A stretch of 7,875 nucleotides of DNA from Porphyrobacter sp. (GCA_021732945.1 JAKFWB010000593.1:1-7875); one strand, 5' to 3'. Positions 1 through 7,783 are shown, numbered from the stretch's first letter. A program made the numbers and translations. The notes: a model not told the origin generated them from the sequence alone.

Positions 1-223
1 ACCCTTCCATCAACCCGCGCGCCTTGGGGCGGATGTCGGTTTCAAACCAGCTCCAGCGGTGATGCCCGCCAAGGCTGCTCCCGGCCTCGATCACCACAAA
101 CCGGCATCCGGGCGCATGGCGATGCAGCGCGAGCGCGATCAACCCGCCCGCCAACCCGCCGCCGACGATGATCACGTCGTGAATGGCGGAGTGTTGTGCG
201 GGATGCGGAGTTGAATCGACCAT
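1..223 (-). CDS. crtY: Lycopene beta-cyclase CrtY, N-terminal part (cut by window edge)
   Basis: The enzyme closes the ends of lycopene into beta-ionone rings on the way to beta-carotene and hydroxylated carotenoids, and acts at the inner membrane. Only the first 74 residues are visible; the frame runs off the left edge without a stop. The start reads MVDSTPHPAQ. A dinucleotide-binding beta-alpha-beta fold follows at residues 16-47: DVIIVGGGLAGGLIALAL with the GxGxxG-type glycines, closed by VVIEAG. Next comes GGHHRWSWFETDI (residues 52-64), which corresponds to the GGNHTWSF-like motif of bacterial CrtY proteins. This pairing of motifs is specific to the CrtY family rather than to FAD oxidoreductases in general. 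ATG at 223 is the chosen start; upstream AGGG is only a weak and distant ribosome site. The gene diverges from the amidohydrolase with 155 bases between them. Other carotenoid genes probably lie beyond the left edge, which is an inference. Confidence 0.88.
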   Translation of the reverse strand, partial: MVDSTPHPAQHSAIHDVIIVGGGLAGGLIALALHRHAPGCRFVVIEAGSSLGGHHRWSWFETDIRPKARGLMEG

Positions 224-378
224 CGGTCTCAGCCCTAGGCGAGGGCGCGGCATACGGCAATGCGCGCCGCCGCCTTTGCGCGCGAAAGCTGAGTTGGCGA
301 ACAGGCGGGGGCGGGGCTTGCCACGGCGTCCGCACCGGGCCATCACAGGCACCAGCGACATTTCAGGGGAGACGTTTG

Positions 379-1656
379 ATGCAGGCATTTCGCAGCGCGC
401 TATTGATAGGGGCCGCGGCCATCACCGGGCTTGCCGCGCCGCTTGCGGCTGAGACTGTGGCGATCCGCGCGGGCAGTGTGATCACCGATGCCGCCAGCGA
501 GCCAAGTGGCCCGGCGACGATCATCGTCACCGATGGCACAATCGTATCGATCACTCCTGGCACAGGACCGGTGACCGCCGACCGCGAAATCGATCTCAGC
601 AGCAAAACCGTGCTGCCCGGCCTGATTGACCTCCACACCCATCTGACCGGCGATCCCGGCGGCGATTTCTGGAAGGAAGCGACCGAGCCCGATGAATGGG
701 GCGTGGTCGTCGGCGCAAAGAACGCATTGGTGACGGTGCGCGCGGGCTTCACCACTGTGCGCGAAGCGGGCAGCGGCACCGAAACCGCGTTCTCGTTGCG
801 CCGCGGCACGGCCGAAGGCGTGATACCCGGTCCGCGCATTGTAGCCGCTGGCCCGGCGCTCGCGATCATCGGCGGCCATGCCGACGTCAACGGCTTCCGG
901 CCCGAGGTCAACGAACTGCTCGATTCTGGCTTTACCTGCACCGGCGCGATTGAATGCGCGGCCAAGGTGCGGCTCGCCAGCCAGAATGGGTCGGACGTGA
1001 TCAAGATCACCGCGACCGGCGGCGTGCTCTCGCAGCAGGGCCGGGGCCTTGAAGCCCATTTCACGCCCGATGAAATGAAGGCGATTGCCGACACCGCGCA
1101 CAAGCTGGGCCTGAAAGTCATGGCCCATGCCCACGGCGCACGCGGCATTCAGCAGGCCGCCGAAGCGGGCATCGATAGCATCGAGCACGGCACCTATCTC
1201 GACGAAGCCGCGGCCAAGGCGATGAAGGCCAATGGCACGGTGCTGGTGCCCACCCTGATGGCATTGGAAGGCGTCAGCGAAGGGCTGGGTAAGGGCGTTT
1301 ATACCCCCGTGGTCGAAAACAAGATCCGCGCGGTGCAGCCCCTGATGGCCTCGCTGGTCAGCCGCGCGCGGCAATTTGGCGTGACGGTCGCTTTCGGCAC
1401 CGATGCGGGCGTGTTCCAGCATGGCCGCAATGCCGAGGAATTCGCGCTGATGACCAAGCAGGGCATGTCAAACCGCGAAGCCCTCGCCAGCGCCACCACC
1501 GGGGCGGCCAAGGTGCTGGGGATGGAGAGCCAGATCGGGCGGCTCGCGCCGGGCTTCTCGGCAGACATCATCGCGGTGGACGGCAATCCGCTCGATAACG
1601 TGCGGGTGCTGGAACAGGTCGATTTCGTGATGGTGCGCGGGCAGATAATCGAATGA
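379..1656 (+). CDS. Exported metal-dependent amidohydrolase (imidazolonepropionase/Xaa-Pro dipeptidase-like)
   Basis: A 425-residue amidohydrolase-superfamily enzyme. The ATG at 379 is preferred because AGGGGAGA lies six bases upstream and because the product then begins with a signal peptide: MQAFR, a hydrophobic stretch at 7-20, and a likely signal peptidase I site after PLAA (residue 24). The open frame reaches back to 196, but that would overlap crtY. Metal-site motifs appear in family order: HTH at 86-88 (strand-1 HxH), K209 in VIKITATGG (probably the carboxylated bridging lysine), H250 in VMAHAHG, H270 in SIEHGT and D342 in FGTDAG. A composite beta domain is formed by residues 25-80 and the C-terminal segment with GRLAPGFSADIIAVDGNP (387-404). 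The ordering fits the COG1228 group, which includes periplasmic peptidases that cleave Xaa-Pro or Xaa-Arg/Lys dipeptides; such enzymes are known from Caulobacter. The substrate cannot be read from sequence. It is likely monocistronic, since 114 bases separate it from the next gene. Confidence 0.9.
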   Translation: MQAFRSALLIGAAAITGLAAPLAAETVAIRAGSVITDAASEPSGPATIIVTDGTIVSITPGTGPVTADREIDLSSKTVLPGLIDLHTHLTGDPGGDFWKEATEPDEWGVVVGAKNALVTVRAGFTTVREAGSGTETAFSLRRGTAEGVIPGPRIVAAGPALAIIGGHADVNGFRPEVNELLDSGFTCTGAIECAAKVRLASQNGSDVIKITATGGVLSQQGRGLEAHFTPDEMKAIADTAHKLGLKVMAHAHGARGIQQAAEAGIDSIEHGTYLDEAAAKAMKANGTVLVPTLMALEGVSEGLGKGVYTPVVENKIRAVQPLMASLVSRARQFGVTVAFGTDAGVFQHGRNAEEFALMTKQGMSNREALASATTGAAKVLGMESQIGRLAPGFSADIIAVDGNPLDNVRVLEQVDFVMVRGQIIE

Positions 1657-1770
1657 TGCGTGCTCACGGTGAGAATTGAAAGGATGCGCTTGCCCTGGGG
1701 CGGTAACCTTGTTCGGCGATGCGGCGAATAGCTGTTATCAGAGACCTTTCAGACCAATCCGGGGGCAACC

Positions 1771-2370
1771 ATGGAATTCACACAGCAACGCACCATTACC
1801 ATCACCGCCGCCCTGCTGCTGATCGCGGCAGTGACGCAGGCGATCTATACCGCGCTCTATCTCACCATGCCCGAGATTTCGCGCGCGCCGCTGTGGGGAA
1901 TTGAAGGCTTCCTGTTCGTGATGCTGGCGGCCTTTGCGGGCTCAGCGCTGGCGCAGGCCAAGCGGCTGCATCTCGGCTGGTCGGCGATTGCGGCGGCAGC
2001 GGTGCTGAATGTGGTGCAGGTCGGCGTTGGCCTGACGATGTTCGGCCCCTTTGGCGACGCGGCTGAGGCCGATCCGTCGCTGGCCCCGCTGATCGGCGCG
2101 GTCGTGGCCTTTTCCTTCATGGTCTACAACGCCGCCAAGGTGCTGCTGGCGCTCGCGGCGATCGTGTTCGGGTCCGCGCGGATGAGCGCAGGGAGCAAGG
2201 TGCTCGGCGGATTGACCGCCTTGGTGGGCGCGGTGGCGCTGGTGTCCAACGCGCTATCAATGGCACTGGGCCGCAGCTTTTCCGGGGAGCTGCCGATCGC
2301 GGGCGGAACGGTCGTGCTGGCGACGTTGCTGCTGGCGCTGTGCTTGCTGGGGGTGAAGGGGGAGGATTGA
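1771..2370 (+). CDS. Six-helix inner-membrane protein of unknown function
   Basis: A 199-residue hydrophobic protein that I do not recognise. About six membrane helices can be read, near residues 9-30, 42-62, 69-91, 105-132, 142-166 and 174-195. They are joined by short loops; the longest polar one, about residues 93-104, contains GDAAEADPS. No catalytic motif, cysteine pair or histidine cluster is visible. The ATG at 1771 follows GGGGGC about five bases upstream, a usable ribosome site. The 114 bases before it show no clear promoter, so cotranscription with the amidohydrolase is possible but unproven. It converges on the ABC permease gene with 58 bases between the stops. Codon use is GC-rich like the flanking genes, so it appears native. 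The evidence supports only an integral membrane protein. Confidence 0.8.
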   Translation: MEFTQQRTITITAALLLIAAVTQAIYTALYLTMPEISRAPLWGIEGFLFVMLAAFAGSALAQAKRLHLGWSAIAAAAVLNVVQVGVGLTMFGPFGDAAEADPSLAPLIGAVVAFSFMVYNAAKVLLALAAIVFGSARMSAGSKVLGGLTALVGAVALVSNALSMALGRSFSGELPIAGGTVVLATLLLALCLLGVKGED

Positions 2371-2428
2371 GGGGGTCGATGACGCCGCGCCCGCCTCCGC
2401 ACATGCGCCCTGTCCTGCTGCCGCTTAT

Positions 2429-3817
2429 TCAGGACGACAGATAGGCGTACCAGACAATCATCAGAACGATGCGGGCGGCGAAGGCTGAGTGCGTAAGGCT
2501 GCTCAGCACAATGGCAATCAGCGCAGCAATGCCCCCGGTCACCATGGCCAGCCCGATCGGTCCGGCGGAGAGGCTGATCGCCGCTGATGGAATGGCAAGC
2601 AGGGCAGACCACCCAATCCCGGCCAGAGTAAAGGCCAGGCGCCGGGCCAATGGCGACAGTGCCATTGTTTGCGTGAGCGCGATCAGTCCGCGCGCTTCGC
2701 TTCGCCCCGCATGCGCCGACAGCGCAAAGATAAGCAGCAAAAGTGCAGCAGGGCTGCCAATATGGCGATAATCCGCGGCCAAACCTGACGCAGCGGCCAA
2801 ACTTGCGAGGGCTAAAAATGGCCGCCCAGCACCGATCAGGCGAAACTCGGCGATGATCAGCTTCAGATAGGGGAGCGAGGTTGCCAATGCCGGCATCGCC
2901 ATCAAGTTCGCGGGCGGCGGCGGGCCAGCGGTCAGCAATCGTGCGAGCCTGCCTTGTGAAGTGGCGCGTTTGGGTTGTTTGTGCGGTCGGTAAACCGCCC
3001 CGGCAAGTACAACCAGCAACAGCGATATGCCAACCCAAGCGACGCGCGAAGCTGCATAGCCTTCAGCATTCAATCCCGCATTGACATCAAGTGGGACTCG
3101 ACCTGATCTGACCTCAATTCCGCCGATCCCGAATTCCTTGCCCTCGCTAGGCGCCGGCCCGACCAGTGGGCGCATGAACCCCGGAAAGTCATACATATTG
3201 CTGGCAAAGCTGGAACTTTGATGATCAGCGGCAGACGGTACGGTGATTGAAGCGACCCAGAGCACTAGGTAGCAAAAATCGCCCAAACCCCGCCGCAGCC
3301 ACGGCACCGCATCAAAGAAAATCCGGATCGCGGCCAGCCCGATAAGCGATGGGGCAGCGACCAACCACAGCGCATAAGTTATCTGCCAGAGGTTAAGCGG
3401 CCCCGAAACCATAAGCCAGCCAAGAAACCAGCCCGCCAAGGTCAGCGTCGCCAGCACGGCCAGCAGCACTGCGACGTCAGCCGCAAAGCGCCCCAGCATC
3501 ATTGCGATGCGCGATCCCGCCGTCACTTCTTCGATCTGCCATGGCTGTCTGCGCGTGGTGTTCGCGCGCAGATAAATATAACCAATGGGCAGCAATAGAG
3601 TGGTCACTACAATGCCAAGCCACACGCCCAGCACAGACGATGTCAGGACGGGGAGCTGCCCCCCAATCGCAATCGCAACGCCTCCGCCATCTTCGTCCGA
3701 AATCATGAATCGCGCGCCAACTGGGGCCACAAGCAGCAACAGCCAAAGTCCCCAGCTTCGCCGGTAGCGAAGCAGGCTGGTGGAGAGCGATGATCGAGCG
3801 ATCGCCAGCGCGGTCAT
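2429..3817 (-). CDS. ABC transporter permease (ABC-2 type)
   Basis: A 462-residue polytopic membrane protein, the membrane subunit partnering the ATPase at 3814-4449. About eleven hydrophobic segments can be read: roughly residues 21-39, 62-83, 113-136, 143-165, 180-195, 258-276, 333-349, 354-369, 393-415, 418-440 and 444-461. A large extracytoplasmic stretch runs from about 196 to 257. A cytoplasmic basic stretch follows at 277-295 (YRPHKQPKRATSQGRLARL). Residues 84-112 (ANTTRRQPWQIEEVTAGSRIAMM) resemble the coupling loop of ABC-2 permeases of the drug or bacteriocin export type. The start codon overlaps the ATPase stop in ATGA, so translation is probably coupled. The substrate is unknown. 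Assignment rests mainly on its operon partner and topology; the sequence itself is not strongly diagnostic. Confidence 0.8.
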   Translation of the reverse strand: MTALAIARSSLSTSLLRYRRSWGLWLLLLVAPVGARFMISDEDGGGVAIAIGGQLPVLTSSVLGVWLGIVVTTLLLPIGYIYLRANTTRRQPWQIEEVTAGSRIAMMLGRFAADVAVLLAVLATLTLAGWFLGWLMVSGPLNLWQITYALWLVAAPSLIGLAAIRIFFDAVPWLRRGLGDFCYLVLWVASITVPSAADHQSSSFASNMYDFPGFMRPLVGPAPSEGKEFGIGGIEVRSGRVPLDVNAGLNAEGYAASRVAWVGISLLLVVLAGAVYRPHKQPKRATSQGRLARLLTAGPPPPANLMAMPALATSLPYLKLIIAEFRLIGAGRPFLALASLAAASGLAADYRHIGSPAALLLLIFALSAHAGRSEARGLIALTQTMALSPLARRLAFTLAGIGWSALLAIPSAAISLSAGPIGLAMVTGGIAALIAIVLSSLTHSAFAARIVLMIVWYAYLSS

Positions 3818-4449
3818 GCGGCGCGGACTTTGCCGTTCTCAACGCGCAGCACCTGCGCGGCATGGGGGGCCAGTTCATCGGCCAAATGCGTGGTCATCAC
3901 AACCACAGCGTCCTGTGCCCGTTCAAGGATGAGTGCGCTCAGCTTGCGCGCTGTTTCACCGTCAAGCTCCGCTGTTGGCTCGTCAAGCGCAATGAGTTGC
4001 GGTGTACCGAGCATCGCCTGCGCGAAAATCAATCGTCGCCGCATGCCGCCGGAAAAGGTCGAAATGCGGTTGTTGATGTCGGCGTGCAGTCCAATCGCAT
4101 CGGTGATCGCGCCGAATTGCGCATCCGCGGCTGCCGCATCCAACCCTTTGAGCGATGCCATATGCTGGGCAAATTCCCGCGCCGTCAGATCATCGGGCAG
4201 ATCAACCGCTTGCGGCGCATATCCAAGTGTCCGGCGCAAGGCGCGCCGCGCACCGGGCAGCACAGCTCCGGCCCAGCTGATCGTTCCGGCATTCGGCTTT
4301 TCCGCCGTTGCCAGCAAGCGCAACAAGGTCGACTTTCCCGCCCCGCTCGGTCCGACGAGAAGCGTGAGACCAACAGGGAAGGTCTGTGTGATCCCATCAA
4401 GCACAGTCTTGCGTCCGTAGGCTTTACGGATATCGGTGAGGGTTAGCAT
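3814..4449 (-). CDS. ABC transporter ATP-binding protein
   Basis: A 211-residue nucleotide-binding subunit that powers the adjacent permease. All core ABC motifs are present and in order: Walker A GPSGAGKST (33-41), Q-loop glutamine at 80 in GYAPQ, the signature as FSGGM followed by RRR (132-139), Walker B LIALDEP (152-158) with the catalytic glutamate, a D-loop ELD, and the switch histidine H188 in MTTHLAD. The signature differs from LSGGQ but FSGGM is common in the drug/bacteriocin export (CcmA/YtrB-like) branch. The protein is short and has no C-terminal extension beyond the core. The start at 4449 gives MLTLTDIRKAYG, a normal ABC N-terminus. No Shine-Dalgarno lies in front of it: the four bases CAAC separate the ATG from the inverted repeat at 4454-4475. 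Translation may therefore be leaderless or nearly so, with the downstream permease coupled through the ATGA overlap. Confidence 0.93.
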   Translation of the reverse strand: MLTLTDIRKAYGRKTVLDGITQTFPVGLTLLVGPSGAGKSTLLRLLATAEKPNAGTISWAGAVLPGARRALRRTLGYAPQAVDLPDDLTAREFAQHMASLKGLDAAAADAQFGAITDAIGLHADINNRISTFSGGMRRRLIFAQAMLGTPQLIALDEPTAELDGETARKLSALILERAQDAVVVMTTHLADELAPHAAQVLRVENGKVRAA

Positions 4450-4453
4450 GTTG

Positions 4454-4475
4454 CTGTGTTATCAATATAACACAG
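4454..4475. promoter_or_regulatory. Candidate operator: perfect 9+9 bp inverted repeat before the ABC operon
   Basis: CTGTGTTAT and ATAACACAG are exact reverse complements separated by CAAT. The repeat ends four bases before the ATPase ATG. On the minus strand its centre contains TATATT (4464-4469), a 5/6 match to a -10 element. If used, transcription would begin about eight bases before the start codon. A bound repressor would then block the promoter directly. Dyads of this GTGTTAT...ATAACAC style before small ABC-2 operons recall operators of YtrA-type GntR repressors, but no regulator gene is in the window and that link is only an inference. The -35 region (GAATTT at 17 bp) is poor. Confidence 0.6.
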
Positions 4476-4530
4476 TCGGTCAATCGAAATTCTCTGGCCA
4501 GTTCAGTGGCGGCAGCATATGAAAGAACAT

Positions 4531-6577
<2,047 letters not shown>

Positions 6578-6579
<2 letters not shown>

Positions 6580-6603
6580 GGCCCGCATAGCCTCTTCCTT
6601 TTC
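6578..6603 (+). terminator. Possible weak terminator after thiC
   Basis: GAGGC (6578-6582) and GCCTC (6590-6594) form a five-base-pair stem around a seven-base loop. The stem begins inside the thiC stop codon and is followed by the pyrimidine-rich TTCCTTTTC. The geometry fits an intrinsic terminator, but the stem is short and the T-run is interrupted. Confidence 0.4.
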
Positions 6604-6629
6604 AAATGAGGGGGTTGGAGCTTAAGCCA

Positions 6630-6774
6630 CCAATCCTCTCCTGCAAGGGGAGGGGGACCATCCGCAGAATGGTGGATGGGCGGGCGAGGGTGGTCCGACG
6701 CGCGGACTCTCGTCTGCACCCGGGCAGGGTTTCACGCGGAGGCGCAGAGGGAAGGGAGGCGCGGAGGAAGGTTA
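6630..6774 (+). repeat. Composite intergenic repeat, copy 1
   Basis: Copy 1 opens with a hairpin-forming block (CTCTCCTGCAAGGGGAG, 6636-6652). A middle section follows with CCGCAGAATGGTGGATGGG (6662-6680). It closes with a purine-rich GCGGAG/GCAGAG block from 6721 to the GGTTA ending at 6774. Each of the three parts aligns in the same order with 6882-7049. The opening 23 bases match copy 2 at 20 positions. The closing block matches copy 2 closely, beginning CGGGCAGGG and ending AAGGTTA in both. Functional role unknown; it does not encode a transposase. Confidence 0.75.
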
Positions 6775-6789
6775 CGCGGCAAAGCCGCG
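6775..6789. repeat. Short GC-rich hairpin CGCGGC-AAA-GCCGCG
   Basis: A perfect six-base-pair stem with an AAA loop, starting immediately after copy 1 of the composite repeat. No T-run follows on either strand, so it is not a standard intrinsic terminator. It may be the end structure of the repeat element, although copy 2 does not continue with it. Confidence 0.5.
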
Positions 6790-6796
6790 AGACTAC

Positions 6797-6880
6797 TCGC
6801 GCCAAGCCGCCAAGCCCGCCAAGAGTGCACCGCGATCCGCAATTGAACTCTCTTCTTGGCGACTTGGCGACTTGGCGCGA
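6797..6880. repeat. Long imperfect stem-loop built from CGCCAAG units
   Basis: The left arm (6797-6825) contains three CGCCAAG-type units: CGCGCCAAG, CCGCCAAG and CCCGCCAAG. The right arm (6850-6880) contains three TTGGCG units (CTTGGCGACTTGGCG and so on). The arms are near reverse complements over about 29-31 bases, with a few mismatches or bulges, around a 24-base loop (6826-6849). As RNA this would be a very stable hairpin on either strand. Both arms are internally repetitive, so slipped pairings are possible. Tandem CTTGGCG motifs of this sort recur in intergenic repeats of sphingomonads and other bacteria; that statement is from memory. Confidence 0.75.
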
Positions 6881-6881
6881 A

Positions 6882-7049
6882 CCAATTCTCCCTTGCAAGG
6901 GGAGAGCCTGTCTTGAGCCTGTCGAAGGTTGGACCGCCGAAGGTGGTGGAGTTGCGGCCGAGTGTGATCCGAAGTGCTGGCCTTCTTGCGCGCTCGGGCA
7001 GGGGTTCACGCAGAGACCGCAGAGGAAAGGAGGGCGCGGAGAAAGGTTA
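6882..7049 (+). repeat. Composite intergenic repeat, copy 2, with an insertion
   Basis: This is the second copy of the unit at 6630-6774 in the same orientation, starting one base after the long stem-loop. It opens with CCAATTCTCCCTTGCAAG and continues with CCGCCGAAGGTGGTGGAG, the counterpart of CCGCAGAATGGTGGATGGG in copy 1. It closes with the purine-rich block at 6995-7049. The distance from opening to closing block is 113 bases here and 91 in copy 1. The 22-base difference is accounted for by the extra segment near 6905-6928. Confidence 0.75.
6905..6928 (+). repeat. Inserted segment with TTGAGCCTGTCGAAGG
   Basis: This segment is absent from copy 1 of the composite repeat. It contains AGCCTGTC twice, at 6905-6912 and 6916-6923, separated by TTG. 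The 16-mer TTGAGCCTGTCGAAGG (6913-6928) is one I recall as a dispersed repeat in many sphingomonad genomes, so this may be a small element nested in a larger one. Confidence 0.5.
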
Positions 7050-7077
7050 GTCGCCCAGTGCTTCAATGAGCTTCCGG

Positions 7078-7106
7078 TTAGCTCTCGCGATCGTCGCGAG
7101 CTCTAA
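7078..7106. repeat. Imperfect palindrome at the 3' end of the small membrane protein gene
   Basis: Bases 7078-7090 and 7094-7106 are reverse complements at 11 of 13 positions, around the loop TCG. The inner seven pairs (CTCGCGA/TCGCGAG) are perfect, and TTAG/CTAA forms the outer end. The palindrome covers the last codons and the TAA stop of the minus-strand gene. It could act as a transcription end or mRNA-stabilising hairpin. No T-run follows on the minus strand, so a standard terminator is not supported. Confidence 0.45.
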
Positions 7107-7233
7107 AAGTCAAACGAAAGCTCGGGTTTACGTAGTTCGGGCTGTCCTTCGAGCAGCGGATCGCCCAAATGATCCCCTTTGCCGAGGACATGAGTGCTGC
7201 CAATGCCAAAATGATTTGCGCGGCATCGTTCAT
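7078..7233 (-). CDS. Small single-helix membrane protein, 51 residues
   Basis: The open frame begins further upstream, but ATG 7233 is the credible start. It lies seven bases after the stop of the ribbon-helix-helix gene, and TGAGG, partly formed by that stop codon, gives a Shine-Dalgarno with five bases of spacing. The product starts MNDAAQIILALAALMSSAKG and has one hydrophobic helix at about residues 5-25. A polar, basic C-terminal half follows (RCSKDSPNYVNPSFRLTFRARDDRES). No signal peptidase site or lipobox is visible; a helix anchored in the inner membrane with a short tail is the simplest reading. The tight spacing implies an operon with the upstream gene and perhaps translational coupling. 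I recognise no family. Single-helix partners of this size occur as toxins, regulators or anchors, but nothing here chooses between these. Confidence 0.55.
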   Translation of the reverse strand: MNDAAQIILALAALMSSAKGIIWAIRCSKDSPNYVNPSFRLTFRARDDRES

Positions 7234-7240
7234 TTGAACC

Positions 7241-7783
7241 TCAGAAAGGAATGTCATCATCAAGGTCATCCACCTTTTTGAATTTCTGCCACTTGGGGAG
7301 GGCATCAAGTGGTAGTTCTTGATTTGCGACTTTCTTGAAGGTCTCCCAGTGCTCTCTTAGCCGTTCAAGGACGAGACCGCCCTCCTTGACCTCCCATCGC
7401 CATTCACCAAACGTGTCATGGCGCCCTTTCCAAAGGTTGCCGTTCTCTCGAACTAGCTTCCAGATCAACTGCTCGTCATGAGTAAGCAATGCTGGCGCGT
7501 GAATAGCCAACGCCGCAATTCTATCTGGCTCGTCAACATGCCAAAGATCGAAAGATTTTTCGTTTATAGTTGGTGAGCGCATTGAACCAATATCATCATC
7601 GTAAACGAGCGCTTCTGGCAAGTTAACGCTCTTGAGCGCTTCTGCTACGGCCCATTCGATGAAACTACTTTTGGTACGACGCTGAGACCGTGCTGCCAAT
7701 TCGGTGAAATAGTTCAGTTTAGGATCCAGACGGACCGTAACGGTCTCAGATCTGTTCAATTTTGCCCCACCACTCTTAGCCAT
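7241..7783 (-). CDS. Ribbon-helix-helix protein with an SSB-like C-terminal tail
   Basis: A 180-residue soluble protein. Residues 13-51 read as a ribbon-helix-helix domain of the Arc/MetJ/CopG type: a strand ETVTVRLD, helix A PKLNYFTELAARSQ, and helix B TKSSFIEWAVAEALK. Such domains dimerise and insert the strand pair into the DNA major groove. Residues 75-160 form an uncharacterised region rich in Trp and charge (WHVDEPDRIA, LLTHDEQLIWKLVRENGNLW, FGEWRWEVKEGG). The protein ends KVDDLDDDIPF, and its last six residues equal the C-terminal tip of E. coli SSB (DFDDDIPF), with Phe as the final residue in both. No OB-fold is present, so it is not SSB itself. ATG 7783 has GAGGG seven to ten bases upstream. 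The gene is less GC-rich than the left side of the window and pairs with the small membrane protein gene downstream. It may bind the palindrome at 7839-7853. I infer a DNA-binding regulator or adaptor of an accessory locus. Confidence 0.85.
   Translation of the reverse strand: MAKSGGAKLNRSETVTVRLDPKLNYFTELAARSQRRTKSSFIEWAVAEALKSVNLPEALVYDDDIGSMRSPTINEKSFDLWHVDEPDRIAALAIHAPALLTHDEQLIWKLVRENGNLWKGRHDTFGEWRWEVKEGGLVLERLREHWETFKKVANQELPLDALPKWQKFKKVDDLDDDIPF

Larger units (their letters stand above)
6580..7077. other. Gene-free repeat cluster between thiC and the small membrane protein gene
   Basis: About 500 bases with no convincing coding sequence. Open frames here lack ribosome sites and read as arginine/proline/glycine-rich low-complexity protein across repeats. 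The stretch holds two copies of a composite repeat (6630-6774 and 6882-7049), a short GC hairpin (6775-6789) and a long stem-loop (6797-6880), which together fill most of it. It also marks the boundary between the GC-rich chromosome-like left side and the lower-GC genes on the right. Confidence 0.75.

Noticed and set aside
196..378. Longer amidohydrolase starting at ATG 196
   Set aside because: It would add 61 basic residues in front of a clear signal peptide, overlap the divergent crtY start, and has no good ribosome site. ATG 379 has AGGGGAGA and the signal peptide.
363..1422. Long minus-strand open frames opposite the amidohydrolase gene
   Set aside because: These are shadow frames of a GC-rich gene. 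They show no recognisable domains, while the plus strand has complete metal-site motifs.
1663..1680. CTCACGGTGAG as a terminator after the amidohydrolase
   Set aside because: The stem is only four pairs with a three-base loop, and no T-run follows.
3790..4446. 218-residue plus-strand frame opposite the ABC ATPase
   Set aside because: The minus strand encodes all ABC motifs in order. The plus product is basic and Cys/Arg-rich without any motif.
4489..4523. Promoter for thiC with -10 TATGAA at 4518-4523
   Set aside because: The position fits a start near the aptamer, but the -10 matches only 4 of 6 and no -35 lies at proper spacing.
6606..7106. 166-residue plus-strand frame across the repeat cluster
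   Set aside because: It translates repeat DNA into low-complexity Arg/Pro/Gly-rich sequence and has no ribosome site.
7066..7281. 71-residue plus-strand frame at the right side
   Set aside because: It overlaps the small membrane gene and the RHH gene end on the other strand. The minus-strand frames have ribosome sites, a membrane helix and tight spacing; this one has none.
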